Assembly (NCBI GenBank): GCA_013368325.1
Contig: JAACJK010000226.1
Location: 434,001-498,000, forward strand
DNA: 64,000 nt
Source: Ephemerocybe angulata
Taxonomy: Eukaryota; Basidiomycota; Agaricomycetes; Agaricales; Psathyrellaceae
Direction of reading: 5' to 3'
Shown here: piece after piece, positions 53,358 through 64,000 of the stretch
Layout of the letters: every line of letters begins with the position of its first letter
Numbering within the stretch: the first letter of the stretch is position 1
Made by a program: the position numbers and the translations under genes
The notes under the pieces: model-generated
The model's input: the letters and a program-made list of their open reading frames with translations, nothing else
Database searches by the model: none
Told to the model about the DNA's origin: nothing

Positions 53358-54706
53358 TTACGACACCTCCTCCATATCCTCGTCGTCATCATCCTCATCT
53401 TCGTCATCGTCGTCCCCGTCCTCCATCTTAAAGTCGCCTGTCATACCCAGAGGTACAGGCACGTCTCCGGAAGAGAACTGTGGCTAGATGAGTAAAGCAC
53501 TCGCAGATGAAAGGACCACGACGCACCGAGGTATCCTTATAGTTGGCCTTGAGCTCCCAAAGGCCGTTGAACTCTCCGCTGCGGTGCAAAAAGGCAATCT
53601 CGCTCATGACTTCCTTGAGATACGCCTCGGGCTGCTGCGTCTTCTCTCTGAGCACCTTGATCGTCCAGCGCTCCTGGTCCCTGAACGCCGCAAACAGCTC
53701 GTCCAGCAGCTGGTTGCGCGGCATGCGGGCGTAGCGCTCGTTCTGGCCCTTCCCAGGCTTGGGCTTGGGCTTGACCATCGTGCCGAAGCCCTTCCCGCCA
53801 ATCCCCACACCCGCGGTGAGACGGTTGATGCGGCCCTGGCCGCCCTGGATCTCCTTCGGGTCCATGTACAGAGTCTTGCGCAGGGGCGTGTTGTACTTTT
53901 TGTGCCGCTCGCGCATCTGGCGGCGGTAGGTCGAGCTGAAGGCGGGGCGCACGTTAACTTCGTGCTTGATGCGGCCGGTGAGGATGACCATGCGGGCACG
54001 GGGGTTGTACGGGGCGTTGGGTTGCGCGTAGGGACGGTCCCGTTGGCGGTTGGCGACGACGATTTGGTTCTCGACGTTGTCGTTCACCATTTCGAGCTCG
54101 TAGATGTCGGGGTCGCTCCCTGTTGTCGGGTTTGTTGCGTACTGGTCGAATGGGGGCCAGTTTGTGATATGTGGGTGGATGAGTGAGGGACCTCTTGGTT
54201 GTTGCGAGGCTAGGGTCTGGCTTTGGCTTGGTGGGAGTGATCCCGGGGGTGTGGGTGCTGCGTGTGCGGGTGACGGGGCGCCTTCCAGCGAGTGGTAGCT
54301 GCCTTCGGTGTTCACTGGATCCTGGTTTGGAGGGAGAAAGAGGACGATTTTGTGCTTTCGGTTAGGGTCGTTCGGTTCTCCTTCGTAGATACGAATGGTC
54401 GCAAGGTGCTTGTCGTCCTCGTCGACCGCTGCCCAGCGCTCCATGAGGAATTTGGGGATCTGGCGGATGAATGACGTTGGAATCAAGGTATTGGTTTAAC
54501 GATTTGTGAATTGGATTTGAGGTTTCGGTTGGAACTGTAAATTCGACTTTACGGTGCTATTGGCCGTTACGAACCTTGACCAGCCACACTTTGCCCTGCC
54601 CTTGTTCCAGCAGCATCTCCTCGTCGGGATCTGGGTGTGTATCCCCCTCCTCTGGCGCGTTCAGTGCGTCCAGAGGCTTCTTCTCGTCTTCTACAATGCC
54701 GTTCAT
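53358..54706 (-). CDS. TFG2: transcription initiation factor IIF subunit beta
   Basis: Exon 1 (ATG 54706, MNGIVEDEKKPLDALNAPEE) ends with GQGKVWLVK at 54575. An intron leads to IPKFLMERWAAVDEDDKHLA at 54459, giving the TFIIF-beta N-terminal signature KVWLVK-(I/V)PKFL. The middle has GRIKHEVNVRPAFSSTYRRQ and the C-terminal winged helix RMPRNQLLDELFAAFRDQER with QPEAYLKEVMSEIAFLHRSG and WELKANYKD. A last intron (GTGCGT...CCACAG) joins DTS to FSSGDVPVPLGMTGDFKMED and a run of Asp/Glu ending at the stop 53360-53358. TFIIF binds RNA polymerase II and helps place it on promoters. Symbol by homology to yeast Tfg2. Confidence 0.9.
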
Positions 54707-55255
54707 GTTTCCTTTGTAGCGTCTCTATTTTATGTTTTGAGTAACGGCGTGGCAGCAGTGATTGTACGAAAACAAGAGGCGAAACGCAGCCCCAGACCAC
54801 CTTCAGACTTGTTAAACAGTTTAGGGGATAAAATCCCACGATTCAATCACCGACCATTTGATCCGCTTAACCTGACTCGGAGAGCTCTGAAAGACCCATG
54901 TTTCTTGAGAGCTTTTAAGGTCAGATATCTTGATAGACTCGGAAGGATGAGAGGAGGAATGTAAGTGGAAGAGGGTAAGGGATGGGAAAAGGTAGTTTAA
55001 CTTTATGTAATGGTTTGCCAGTTTCAGAAGCCGTCGGCAAATGCCGGATGAGCCGACGAGCTCGGCCTGGGGTGACGCCAGGTTTCGGCGACGGCAGGTT
55101 CGTACAGGACCGCGTTCTTCCCTCATACTATACTATCCAAACCTCGAGCGAAGCGAAGACTCTGAATCAGCCCATCTACTCTGCAATATCTACTCGGCTC
55201 GGCACTATCACCCCACAATTAGACGGCGGAGCACCCCATACGACGAAGAGAAGAA
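54707..55255. other. divergent promoter region
   Basis: This lies between the TFIIF-beta gene (minus) and the OPA3-like gene (plus). No separate gene can be supported. Confidence 0.5.
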
Positions 55256-56274
55256 ATGGCGTCAGTAAAGCTTGGAACGCTTTTAATTAGGGTGAGTACG
55301 AGAGCCGCTTCTCGAATATCATATAATTTTTGCCGTTGTGCTCTGTATCTGATTCTGACGTGTCAAGACACTAGCCAAACCTATTGCGACGCAAGTGAAG
55401 GAACGAGCCAGGCAGTACGTTCAATAACGACCCATTTCCAGGTCAAGACCTGACGGATGTTCTTGGCACACTCCAGACATCCAAAATTCCGAGACCTGTG
55501 TATCAACCTCGCCCAGTTCATGTACCGTAGCGAAATCAAGCTACGGACAAACATCCTGGGTGAAGCCGCGCGACCAGCCCATGTTCGCCCACTCTCCGAA
55601 ACGAGGTACCGCGCTCCCAGCTTCGTCTCCGCAACCGAATGACTTAACACAATTTACTGCAATACAGAGCCATAGAACAAGGCGCCAACTTCATCGCTGA
55701 AGGGTTCATGTTCTCTGTCGCTGCAGCCCTCATCCTCGGCGAAACCTACCGAACGTCCCGAAACGAATCCAAGCGACGCGATACTATAAACGACAAAATC
55801 GAAGACCTCGGCGAAGGAATGTCAGATCTTAAAGCTCGCATGGACGCACTGGTGGACAAGTGGGAGGAGGAGAGGCAAAGGTGCGTAATACAAACCCACC
55901 CTTCCACCTCACATCGTACCGAGGGGACTCGGGGGAAGAGCCAAACCCTAACCATATTATTCGTTCATTCTAACAGAAACGACGAACTCGCACGAATACT
56001 GGAGCGCGTAGTAGAGATTGGGCTACGGGGCGGTTGGGCCGAATTCGAAGGGACACCACTCCAGCTCCCCCGCGTCCAGCTCACCTCCCTTCACCCACCC
56101 TCGTCGCTATCCCCTGGTACTTCATTGGACCCGGATCTTCCGAGAGGTTCGGAAATTCACTCAATATCTGATTTACCCCCTCATGATACCAAAATAGAGG
56201 TAGAAGCGGAGGGAGGGCAGCCGAAGGGTGAGGGCGAGGGGAAGGATAAGGGGTCTTCTGATTCGTCGCCATAG
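55256..56274 (+). CDS. OPA3-like mitochondrial protein
   Basis: ATG 55256 gives MASVKLGTLLIR, then exon TLAKPIATQVKERARQ, then QHPKFRDLCINLAQFMYRSE with IKLRTNILGE, then AIEQGANFIAEGFMFSVAAA with LILGETYRTSRNE, ending with NDELARILERVVEIG and a Pro/Glu/Gly-rich tail to 56274. The order KxxxLLxRxLAKPIA, HP.FR, and GA..GE.F.F.VA...I..E is that of the OPA3 family, small mitochondrial membrane-associated proteins. Four introns have GTGAGT, GTACGT, GTACCG and GTGCGT donors. The long hydrophilic C-terminal tail is extra relative to animal OPA3. Confidence 0.85.
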
Positions 56275-57157
56275 GCGCGGGTTGAGGCTGATGATGTTCG
56301 GACAAGTGATGCTTTGTTTTTTTGGAACTTTAGACTTTACTCACAACTCAACACCCTAATATACGATGGACCACGACTCCAGAACGTTGAAAACCGAATG
56401 CACAGGACCAGAGGATCAGGATTCCAATACTCACCTACCTCCGTACCATTCGCAACTCTAAACACACACACACAGACACATCCACACCCACAATCCTTGG
56501 CAACTCTGGTTCCGTCGCATATCTAAATCTGGCTCCAGGTCTCCGGGTCCCATCCCCCTTCAGTTCCGTCCATTTTGTTGAAAGCCCTTCGACTACAATG
56601 ACTATCTACGGGACAGGTTAGCAACAGCATGTCATGAACTGCCGTGCATTTTTGGTGACGAAGGCTGTACTTCTGTGCTCCCAGAGTTAAACGGCTATGT
56701 CGTATCTGAACGCACTAAGATAATCGGGCGCAGTTGATCTTCCTTGGTAAAGATAGGCGCGGGCGCTTATTCTAGCGCTTCCAGCGAATTGAAAGCATCA
56801 AGCGCTAGGCACTTGGTATGGCCTCTAATAGTTGGCGCCATTCACTCCCAGGTTGGATTATGGATACTACCTGGTAGCAAGTGAACTGGACCTTTCTGAG
56901 TGCTCGAGTCATCCACGTTGCCAACCTATCTTGAGGCTTCTTTTTTGTACGTACTCTCAGGAAATTAAAGTCTAATGGACTTTCCTGAGAACTCCTCTAA
57001 TGCGAGCCAACGCACGCGTCACCCTGTTTGCCTTAACCTCTCCTCGACCTATATCCCAGCGTTCCCGAGTACTCAGGTAGGGTTTCCTCCCAAGCCTCTG
57101 ATCCATTGCAAAACTATGTTCTGACTTCTAACTAGGCCATCGAAAGTCATCTTCACC
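56275..57157. other. intergenic with a hairpin
   Basis: No coding frame is supported. There is a (CA)n run near 56463 and an imperfect hairpin at 56955-56990 (TCTCAGGAAA...TTTCCTGAGA, with AAGTC/GACTT inside). Confidence 0.45.
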
Positions 57158-58186
57158 ATGGTTGACTCAACCCTCTTACAGCACGGTCTTTACATTCCTT
57201 CGGGATTCCGATGTTTCCCATTGCCTACCAAGGTAGACAGTGGGAAACTCTGTGTTCAGTGGAATGGGCAGCAACCCGCCCAGCTGCCAATAGCTGAGCC
57301 GGTTCCTGCCAGCACAACCACTCTGCAGATAGACTCACCGTACACATATGAGTACAAAGTAAACAACAACCACGCCGCCCCCATCGTTTCTCTCACCTCG
57401 CATGACGACACAGTGTGGGTGTCGCCTTCCCATGGCGCCTCCCCCAGCATCTACACCAGCGACTCGCCAGCATATAAAGCCTTCCTCAAGACGGGCCCCG
57501 TTCAGCGTTTGAGCCTTTTGAGCCAGCTTCCTCCCAAGTTCCCGCCTTACGCAGACTCAATCCTCGCAGAGCTTTGGCCATCCACGCTCTCGAATTTCAT
57601 CCCTCAAGACAAAATCCCGGCGGCAGGACCGCTCAAGATGCTCCAAGAGCTCATTTCCTCCTCATCAGCCATTCATCGCAACCAGGACAAAATGCCGTCT
57701 ATGTTCGCGTATGCCCACGCAAGCTACAGGGCCAACTCAACTTCTGAACCAGAAGGCAAGATACCGCCAAGCTTCTGGTCGCCAGAAGACGGTGTTAGAA
57801 CCATAATTCGTTTCGGCGTTTCCTCTGCGAGGGCGAAGCACAAGCCCCGTGGAATCGGACGTGTCGTACGGGGACACCGTACCCATATGGCCTGGGGTGG
57901 GGCTTTTTCTAATGGGACCAAGCCTCCCCAGGTAGAGAACTGGCTGCATGGCCAGTGTGCGGAGCTGCAGGCCATCCCGGCCGTCGTCGAATGGTGCGAA
58001 CGCCTCGGGCTGGAGGATGTGGTTATCTATTCTCTGGCAATGCGAAGGTCGGGGCAGGAGGTGGTAGCGATGTGTCGAAACTGCTCGGCATACAGGTCTA
58101 TGATATTGAGCAAGCACCCCAGTTGGAAGGTGGTCGATGCGGCGACCGGGAAAGCCTTCTCGAACGACGATGATGCTTGCACTTGA
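57158..58186 (+). CDS. deaminase-like protein, array copy 1
   Basis: ATG 57158 (MVDSTLLQHGLYIPSGFRCF) starts a 342-residue frame. The C-terminal 100 residues carry WLHGQCAELQAIPAVVEWC (Cys-Ala-Glu, as in the zinc-ligand and proton-shuttle site of cytidine-deaminase-like enzymes), then VVIYSLAMRRSG (central strand), then AMCRNCSAY (CxxC, the remaining zinc ligands) and HPSWKVVDAATG. Spacing and order fit the deaminase fold. The nearest named group I can think of is the fungal OTT_1508-like deaminases, not certain. The N-terminal half (PKFPPYADSILAELWPSTLS, IIRFGVSSARAKHKP) is shared with copy 3. The substrate (nucleoside, RNA or DNA) is unknown. Confidence 0.68.
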   Translation: MVDSTLLQHGLYIPSGFRCFPLPTKVDSGKLCVQWNGQQPAQLPIAEPVPASTTTLQIDSPYTYEYKVNNNHAAPIVSLTSHDDTVWVSPSHGASPSIYTSDSPAYKAFLKTGPVQRLSLLSQLPPKFPPYADSILAELWPSTLSNFIPQDKIPAAGPLKMLQELISSSSAIHRNQDKMPSMFAYAHASYRANSTSEPEGKIPPSFWSPEDGVRTIIRFGVSSARAKHKPRGIGRVVRGHRTHMAWGGAFSNGTKPPQVENWLHGQCAELQAIPAVVEWCERLGLEDVVIYSLAMRRSGQEVVAMCRNCSAYRSMILSKHPSWKVVDAATGKAFSNDDDACT

Positions 58187-58781
58187 ACCGGGCGAATGGT
58201 GACTCGTGTATACTCTAGGCCAACTGGAGGTAGCTGATTGTCATTACGGAGCTTATCTTGAATGTATGTAAATGTACGCCAGCTCTCCTAGGGTTCTTAT
58301 AGCTTGTTTTATCCCCACTGGAACTTGAAACGATCAGCGCTTATAAGTTAGTCGCGGTACCCGATCTTCAGTTGGCGCCCACTGGAAATGCCGAGCTGGG
58401 TTTGGCAGAGCAGTCCCAGAGCTCCTGGCTCTTCTCCAACATCGTCTCGTTCGATTTCGACTCTGATATGGCCCACTGTTGGCAGTGCTCCGGGGCCCTT
58501 CTGTCGCTCCTCCTTCTACTCTCCCGGTTATGACTTGGATGTCAAGCCTTTTGAACGGTCGTAGACTGCGCTTAGGCTGCGGAACCGGCTTCGAGAGGGT
58601 AGAACTTCTTGACTCGGATCTGGCTCGTTCGATGCTTCTGTGAAAGCAAAGCTCGATTTGGATGCCACGCAACACATTTAAAGACGTACCACCCGCTAGT
58701 GAAGGTTGCGCACACCTTTTCCCTTACTTTCACCCCTTCCCACCGGTGAAATCCTCTCCACTAGCTCAATCCCTCTCAACG
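58187..58781. other. spacer between array copies 1 and 2
   Basis: It ends with a promoter-like stretch, CTTCTGTGAAAGCAAAGCTCGATTTGGATG near 58634, that recurs almost unchanged before copy 3 near 59755. This shows that upstream sequence was duplicated together with the genes. Confidence 0.55.
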
Positions 58782-59193
58782 ATGTTCAGCGAGGAGGTGA
58801 GTAACTCTGGATCATATCTATCCGCCTCATATCTAACTGTGGATCTTTGATGGATAGACTACCAGATACTTTCATAATGGTTCGGCGCCGCTTTCTCAGC
58901 TTTCCCCCTCAACGGGGTCCCAAAGTCACTCAGCCCTCCACTTTGTGGATGGCGGGGAGCCTTGGGACTCACGTCGAGGCGGAAAGCAACACACAGAATC
59001 ACCCCAAGACACCCTACCCGTGTGCAAGAATTGCATTGCTTATATTAAAACTCGAGTTTTGGCGAACAATCCGAGTTGGGTAGTGGTTGATGTTAGCAGA
59101 GGAGTATGCTTCACCATCTATGGACAAGCGCCAATGGGCAGCGTGGGACAGCATCGAGGATCCACAGCCTCCGGGGAGGGGTTCATGGACTGA
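58782..59193 (+). pseudogene. deaminase-like array copy 2, internally deleted
   Basis: Exon 1 is MFSEE (58782-58796). An intron to about 58865 leads into FHNGSAPLSQLSPSTGSQSH and FVDGGEPWDSRRGGKQ, which match copy 3. The text then jumps directly to LPVCKNCIAYIKTRVLANNP and SWVVVDVSRGVCF, which in copy 3 lie some 240 residues later. The frame stays open to 59193, so this is an in-frame internal deletion that removed the Cys-Ala-Glu half of the zinc site and kept the CxxC half. It can have no deaminase activity. Confidence 0.7.
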
Positions 59194-59862
59194 GGTTCTG
59201 AAGGAGGCGTAACTGTACGTTCATATCCGACTAGTTGTTTGTCTGTTGGTTCGAACTTCTTGTGTTTGCCCTTCGTATCATTTTGTGCATATGTAGTCCT
59301 CTCGGGGTTGAACGTTGAATGTTGAGCGTTGAACGTTGAATTTCAAAATGTAATGGTAAACAGTGTACACAAGGACTGTAAACGTGCTGGTCTTTCAAGT
59401 TATCGACTGATCTCTCCCTTCGAATACCGACCGGGTCCGTGTGGTCCGAGTCTTGTCGTCCGGCAAAGGTCAAATAATGGCTATTCTTTGGACCTTTTCT
59501 CAGTTGACTGTGAGCCTGAGCAACACAGTGATCGAGGTTTGGGGCTAGTTCACTGTCCATAAGCGCGCATTAGCGCCGGTGGATTCAAGTTCCCTTCAGA
59601 CGCTGATTTGACCTGCTACCAACGCCGGGCCCTCCGACCGCTCCTGATACTATTCCCTGAACCATGGTATGCATTTCTAGAATTCTGAAAGAGGTCGTGG
59701 ACTGCGCTTGTACTGCGCAGCGGGCTCCTGAGAGTAGAATTCCTACCCCGATGCTTCTGTGAAAGCATTGCTCGATTTGGATGGCCGGGTCAGCTCTTCG
59801 ATTGCGAGGGATGGAAGGAAGCTTTAATCACGTTCGCTAGCCCTGAAGAGTTTCGACGACCG
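59194..59862. other. spacer between array copies 2 and 3
   Basis: It contains a short tandem run (GTTGAATGTTGAGCGTTGAACGTTGAA, about 59315-59341, given here in pieces of the unit GTTGAA/GC) and the duplicated promoter-like stretch near 59755. No coding sequence. Confidence 0.5.
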
Positions 59863-61024
59863 ATGGATCCCTCTTCCTTCTTCCAATCCCTCTCTACTGG
59901 ATTCAACAATGAGGTAGGCATGATGATCCATCTTTCAGCAGCTCACTGACGAGGTTCAATGCTATCAGACTGCAGGCCCGGGTTCCATTCCTGATTGGTC
60001 GACGGCGACGGTGCAAGATACCCAACTCTCCCCCTCAACGGTATCTCAAGGTCACTCAGCCCTCCACTCGGTGGATGGCGGGGAACCTTGGGATCTACGT
60101 CGAGGCGGAGGTACTCACCCCCAAAACGCAGGGTTTGTGGCTGCACAAGGAGTCGACGGACTGTCCGTCTGGTCGTTCCTTGCTCAGCCACCGCACTCAA
60201 GCATGCCCTCAGGCTCATACAGCGCCGGGTTTAGCTGGCCGGGTCAAGTCCCCCATTCTTATGCCAACCCAATGTGCGCAATCCCGACTGTGGGTCTTCA
60301 ACCCCCTTCGCCCGGAACCATCGATCGCATGGCCCTTTTTCAACAGCATCTCCCAGATGATTTTCCACCCCACCAAGATTCCATGCTGGCTGAACTCTTC
60401 CCAAACCTCCTTTCCCAGTCATTTCCATCCTCATTCATATCCAGGTTTAACCCCCTCATCTTGGTCAATATGCTGCGCTGTGAATCCCTAGCCCTGCACA
60501 GCTGGGCCCCAGAGGACTCGGGGCCGACGCCTACGGTGTTCTCATACGCTGCAACGGTCTCTCATTACCCCCTGAACATTACACGATTCGGTGTTTCCGC
60601 CCCTCGCCAAACCAATGTGGGCAATGGGTCGACTGGAGCGCCTGGGTTAGGTGACGCCGTCCGAGCCTACCGAATCCGGAGATGGAATGCAGGAGGGGCA
60701 TCCGTGGCTCCCCAACCCATTTACGAGCCCTGGAAGCATGGAAACTGCGCTGAGATGCAGTCAATTCCACCAGTAGTTGAGTGGTGTGAGAGTCACGGAC
60801 CAGAAAATGTGGTTATCTTCTCGTTGGCGATGCACAAATCGGGGAAGAAGATGCCGACCTGCGCCAATTGCATTACTTACATCTATGGTCGCGTCCTGAA
60901 GAGCAATCCGAGTTGGGTGGTGGTTGATGCTTCGACGGGAATGGGGTTTACGAGTCGTGGTGCCATGCTGCCTGGTATTTGGCCACAGTATTGGCTTGGA
61001 TCCCAAGCTGCTGGGGGTAGGTGA
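59863..61024 (+). CDS. deaminase-like protein, array copy 3
   Basis: Exon 1 (ATG 59863, MDPSSFFQSLSTGFNNE) ends at 59913 before GTAGGC; exon 2 starts at 59969 (TAGPGSIPDWSTATVQD). Shared motifs with copy 1: DDFPPHQDSMLAELFPNLLS, ITRFGVSAPRQTN, WKHGNCAEMQSIPPVVEWC (Cys-Ala-Glu), VVIFSLAMHKSG, MPTCANCITYIYGRVL (CxxC) and NPSWVVVDASTG. All zinc-site residues are intact, so this copy and copy 1 could be active. Stop at 61024. Confidence 0.7.
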
Positions 61025-61449
61025 GGTAACTCATTATGTGTTGTCTGATGGCGAAGTGGGACTAAAGCCGTTTCCATTGTCTACCAATTGTACTTGTATA
61101 GCTACACCTGTCACTGTATAGACAGTGGCCTTCCCCAACATCATCCTTTCTGAGGACCCTTCAAGAGAAAAACCAGGAAGTTGAACACGGGAACTGTGAA
61201 CGTTTGAACCCCAGAGGATAACTGACGCATAGACATGCTCGTAGGTCTGTTTACACCCTTACCGAGACTCCGTGACTGGGCTACCTTAGCGGAGCTACAC
61301 TGAGCATAAGCGCGCAGGCGCTGCCCATGTGGTGGCCATTTCGAGCGTTAGCGCCCACGGGAATTGCCGAACTGGAGTTCGCGTGACTGACGCGCGTGAC
61401 GGTTTCATTCAACCTTCTTGACCTTCTACCACCATCATATCCAGCAAGA
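61025..61449. other. intergenic
   Basis: Promoter side of the next gene; no feature can be supported. Confidence 0.45.
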
Positions 61450-64000
61450 ATGGACGCTTCAACCAGTACTTCCAGCATCAGCCAAGATGCCGTGCTCGAG
61501 CGAAGGAAAATCCGAGAAGCAAACGCGAAAAGGCGCGGAGAGGGACTGGAAGCTCTGAAAGCCGACGTCAGTCGTTGACGGTACATGATCATACTACCCA
61601 GGCGCTGACGATATATCTGGTCTGATCAGGGAAACGAAGCGTTTAAGTCAGGGGACTACAAGAAGGCAGCTGCACTATATGGGTCAGCTATCGAGAAGTA
61701 TGGACGGAAGGCGGTTCTTTGTTCGAATCTCGCCGCGGCGCTATACAAACTTGAATTGTGCGTCTGTAAACTTCGTTTCGGAATGGACAACTCAATTTAT
61801 CAATGAATAGGTGGAAAGACGCAGACTGGGCAGCTACTTTGGCTTTGAAGGCAAATCCCAAGATGACCAAAGCTCGGTTTCGCAGAGCAATGGCAAGGAA
61901 GGCTTCTCGTCGATGGGAGGCAGCTGTGCAAGGCAAGACCCTTTACAATATGCACTGCACCATATAGACTTACTTCAGAATTCAGACCTCCAAACCATCG
62001 TCAAAAGCGACCCGACATTCAAAGAAGCTGCGACTGAGCTGGCTATCGTTCTCCCAATTGCAGATCGTGCTTTCGAACAGGACGAGGACGACGAGGACGA
62101 CTACAACTACATTGTTCCTGGACATCCTGGCTGGCCAACTCCTGGACCTCAAAATGACCCTACTGAGCCTGACTCAGACTCGGACACGGAGGATTGCCGA
62201 CACAAAGGCAATGGCATCGCGTGCTACTTTTACAACCACTCGAAATGCACCCGTGGTCAAGACTGCTCTTTCTCGCACGCTCCGGACGACAAGAGTGTTA
62301 GGGATGAGCTGTAAGTTCTCATTTACCTTTCGAAATTTCCTCGGCTCACCTTCCACTACAGGGGAAGAAACGTTTGCATCCATTACATCTTGGGGAACTG
62401 CAAGTTTAACGACGCAGTCTGTATCTACTGCCACGACAAAACCTACCTTCCGGCCTCTGGATGGTGGACGGAACAGGCGAAGATCGGCTTGGCTAAGCTG
62501 TGCAACGATAGCTTGGAAGCAACGCAATTCGACGCGGAGAAGTGCGAATCAACTCTCTACTGCATCCCTACAGGCCTCCATGTCGGTGCACAGTCAATCA
62601 AAGCTCTTGAATCGTCCCGCCTCGAGAAGGTGCTTGAACGTGTACAAGCAGCCAAGAACCCTCTCTCTGCCCCAGCAAAACCTAAGTCGGCTCCTCCAGC
62701 TCCTGCCAGCGTTGCTCCCGACGAAGCGCGATTCATCCTGCTGATCTCCCTGGAACACGAAGATTATTTCTCGTACGCGTCGCTAATCAAGGAAATTAAT
62801 GCGAAGCGACCGGTCGTTCACGTCTTCTTGCTCAATGAAGCCTTGGAGAAGATGGCCTCACCCCTACTCGACGGGGTCATCGTAACGGATGCTGGGATTT
62901 CCAAGAGTCGCTGCCGGGTCCTCACCGACAAGTTAGTGGGGTACGCGAAGTCTGGTGGAACGGTCGTGATGGGATGCAACTTCAGCAATTTCATTGCTGG
63001 GGACGACTTCGAGAAGGTCTTCCGGGCATTCGGTCTTCAATGGCAAAGGGGCTCTTATTTCAGGACGACACATTCTTTGAACCCTACGAATCACGTTGCC
63101 GCGAGCAACCCTTCCCTAGCCCCTTCGTACAGCATGAAAGCCCTTCACGCCGACAAAATCTCACCCGATATGGCGGTGTATAAGCCTACCTCGGATTCGG
63201 TGCTTCAGTCCCATGTGTTCGCGCCGCAGCGTATCAAGAATCTTGGAGAGGCACCTATCGTGATTGGTAAAGTGGGGCTAGGAGAGGTGGGCTATGTTGG
63301 AGACGTGAATGCGGAGAGATATACGACAAAGGTGTACCTCGCGATGCTGGGAATCCTAGACTCCCCCAAACTGCCGCCAGGTTCTTCCACATCTAAAACT
63401 CCCAAGACTGCCACAACCTCGAATCCGTTCGCCTCGATTGGGGTCAAGACGCCGGTGACGGTGCCCACCAATCCTAAGCCATCGACATCTGGATTGACAT
63501 CGACAGCGGCCAAAACACCGACGAAAACCACTATCTCAACCATCAATTTACCGAAAGCGAAGGCGAAATCTTCTGCGGCACCTTCAGCAGCAGCAACCAA
63601 ACCGCTTACCGCTCCAACTAAGAACGCACCTGTTATTCTTACATTCCTCGAAAACAAGACACAACCAAGGTTTATGAAGGCATTCGGACATCAACTCGGC
63701 GTTCTCAAGGGGAAGACCAAGGTCGAGATTGCTACATCTCGGGACGAGTTGGAGCAAAGACTGGCCTCGAGGTCGATTAGGGGTATCTACATTGCAGACG
63801 CTGGAATCCTCAAACCCGAAAACAAGTCCCTCCTTCCCAAGCTAGCGAGTTACGTCAAGGCAGGCGGAACGGTCGTCGCCGGCGGCCTCTTCCCATCCAT
63901 GATCAACATACCTGACTCTAAAGCGTTCTTTTCTGCGTTCGGCCAGTCATGGTCGATGGCCTCCCATAACCGAGCCGTGTACGAGCTTACGCCTTCGTCG
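61450..64000 (+). CDS. TPR - CCCH zinc finger - amidotransferase-like fusion, cut by right edge
   Basis: ATG 61450 (MDASTSTSSISQDAVLERRK). Introns lead to GNEAFKSGDYKKAAALYGSA, SNLAAALYKLELWKDADWAA and LALKANPKMTKARFRRAMAR, a TPR-type helical module. A GC-AG intron (GCAAGA...TATAG, about 61935-61968) is needed to reach DLLQNSDLQTIVKSDPTFKE. Next are an acidic patch and a CCCH finger (ACYFYNHSKCTRGQDCSFSH, C-x7-C-x5-C-x3-H). After an intron a second finger follows (NVCIHYILGNCKFNDAVCIY-CH). A long C-terminal part has the same repeats as the 50924 gene: FILLISLEHEDYFSYASLIK, GVIVTDAGISKSR, YAKSGGTVVMGCNFSNF, GEVGYVGDVN, then a second unit (IYIADAGILKPENKS, YVKAGGTVVAGGLFPSM). It runs off the window. 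TPR-CCCH parts suggest RNA and protein binding. Confidence 0.75.

Noticed and set aside
53488..54186. 232-codon plus-strand frame.
   Set aside because: It lies opposite the TFIIF-beta gene, whose family match is clear; high GC makes the antisense strand open by chance.
1..64000. CRISPR arrays, operons or bacterial-type regulatory sites.
   Set aside because: None seen. Spliceosomal introns and gene families show a fungal nuclear genome. Some apparent starts are non-ATG codons and were moved to ATGs.

Overview
The window looks like genomic DNA from a mushroom-forming basidiomycete (Agaricomycetes). Most genes are split by short GT-AG introns of about 50-65 nt. The gene content is typical of that group: expanded F-box proteins, a FunK1 kinase, a WSC-domain secreted protein, and KDZ and CACTA/hAT DNA transposons. 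I had no database access, so family names rest on motifs I can read.

Layout. 1-13000: four F-box genes of one family (one cut by the left edge, one frameshifted), a multi-exon gene with a possible DUF6697-like domain, and a cytochrome P450-like gene broken by a 1.33-kb CACTA-type element. 14.8-20.2 kb: a two-WSC-domain secreted protein and a choline/carnitine acyltransferase. 20.5-30.7 kb: another large F-box gene, then an A+T-richer block with a C19-peptidase-like protein, a truncated transposon-associated fragment, three divergent paralogues of an F-box-associated family with a His-Cys-Gly...Cys-Pro motif, an F-box/LRR-like gene and an F-box relic.

30,806-42,354 is the centrepiece: one 11.5-kb DNA transposon of the KDZ type with ~300-bp terminal inverted repeats (I find one difference between them) and an 8-bp target duplication (AGTTGAAC). 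It carries a KDZ transposase relic (premature stop, missing core, frameshift), a divergently oriented TET/JBP-family 2-oxoglutarate/Fe(II) dioxygenase gene, and three accessory genes. Two hAT-like MITEs (8-bp duplications) and one 1.4-kb unclassified insertion (4-bp duplication) are nested inside; conceptually removing each restores the reading frame it interrupts.

42.4-64 kb: a FunK1-type kinase, a small secreted-protein candidate, a coiled-coil protein, a Lys/Arg-rich secreted protein, a protein with three amidotransferase-like repeats, TFIIF beta, an OPA3 homologue, an array of three deaminase-like genes (one internally deleted), and at the right edge a TPR-CCCH zinc finger-amidotransferase-like fusion. 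Three of the mobile elements sit inside coding exons (P450, TET/JBP, accessory gene C) and a fourth replaces the end of accessory gene B, so this is a useful site for reading transposition footprints.
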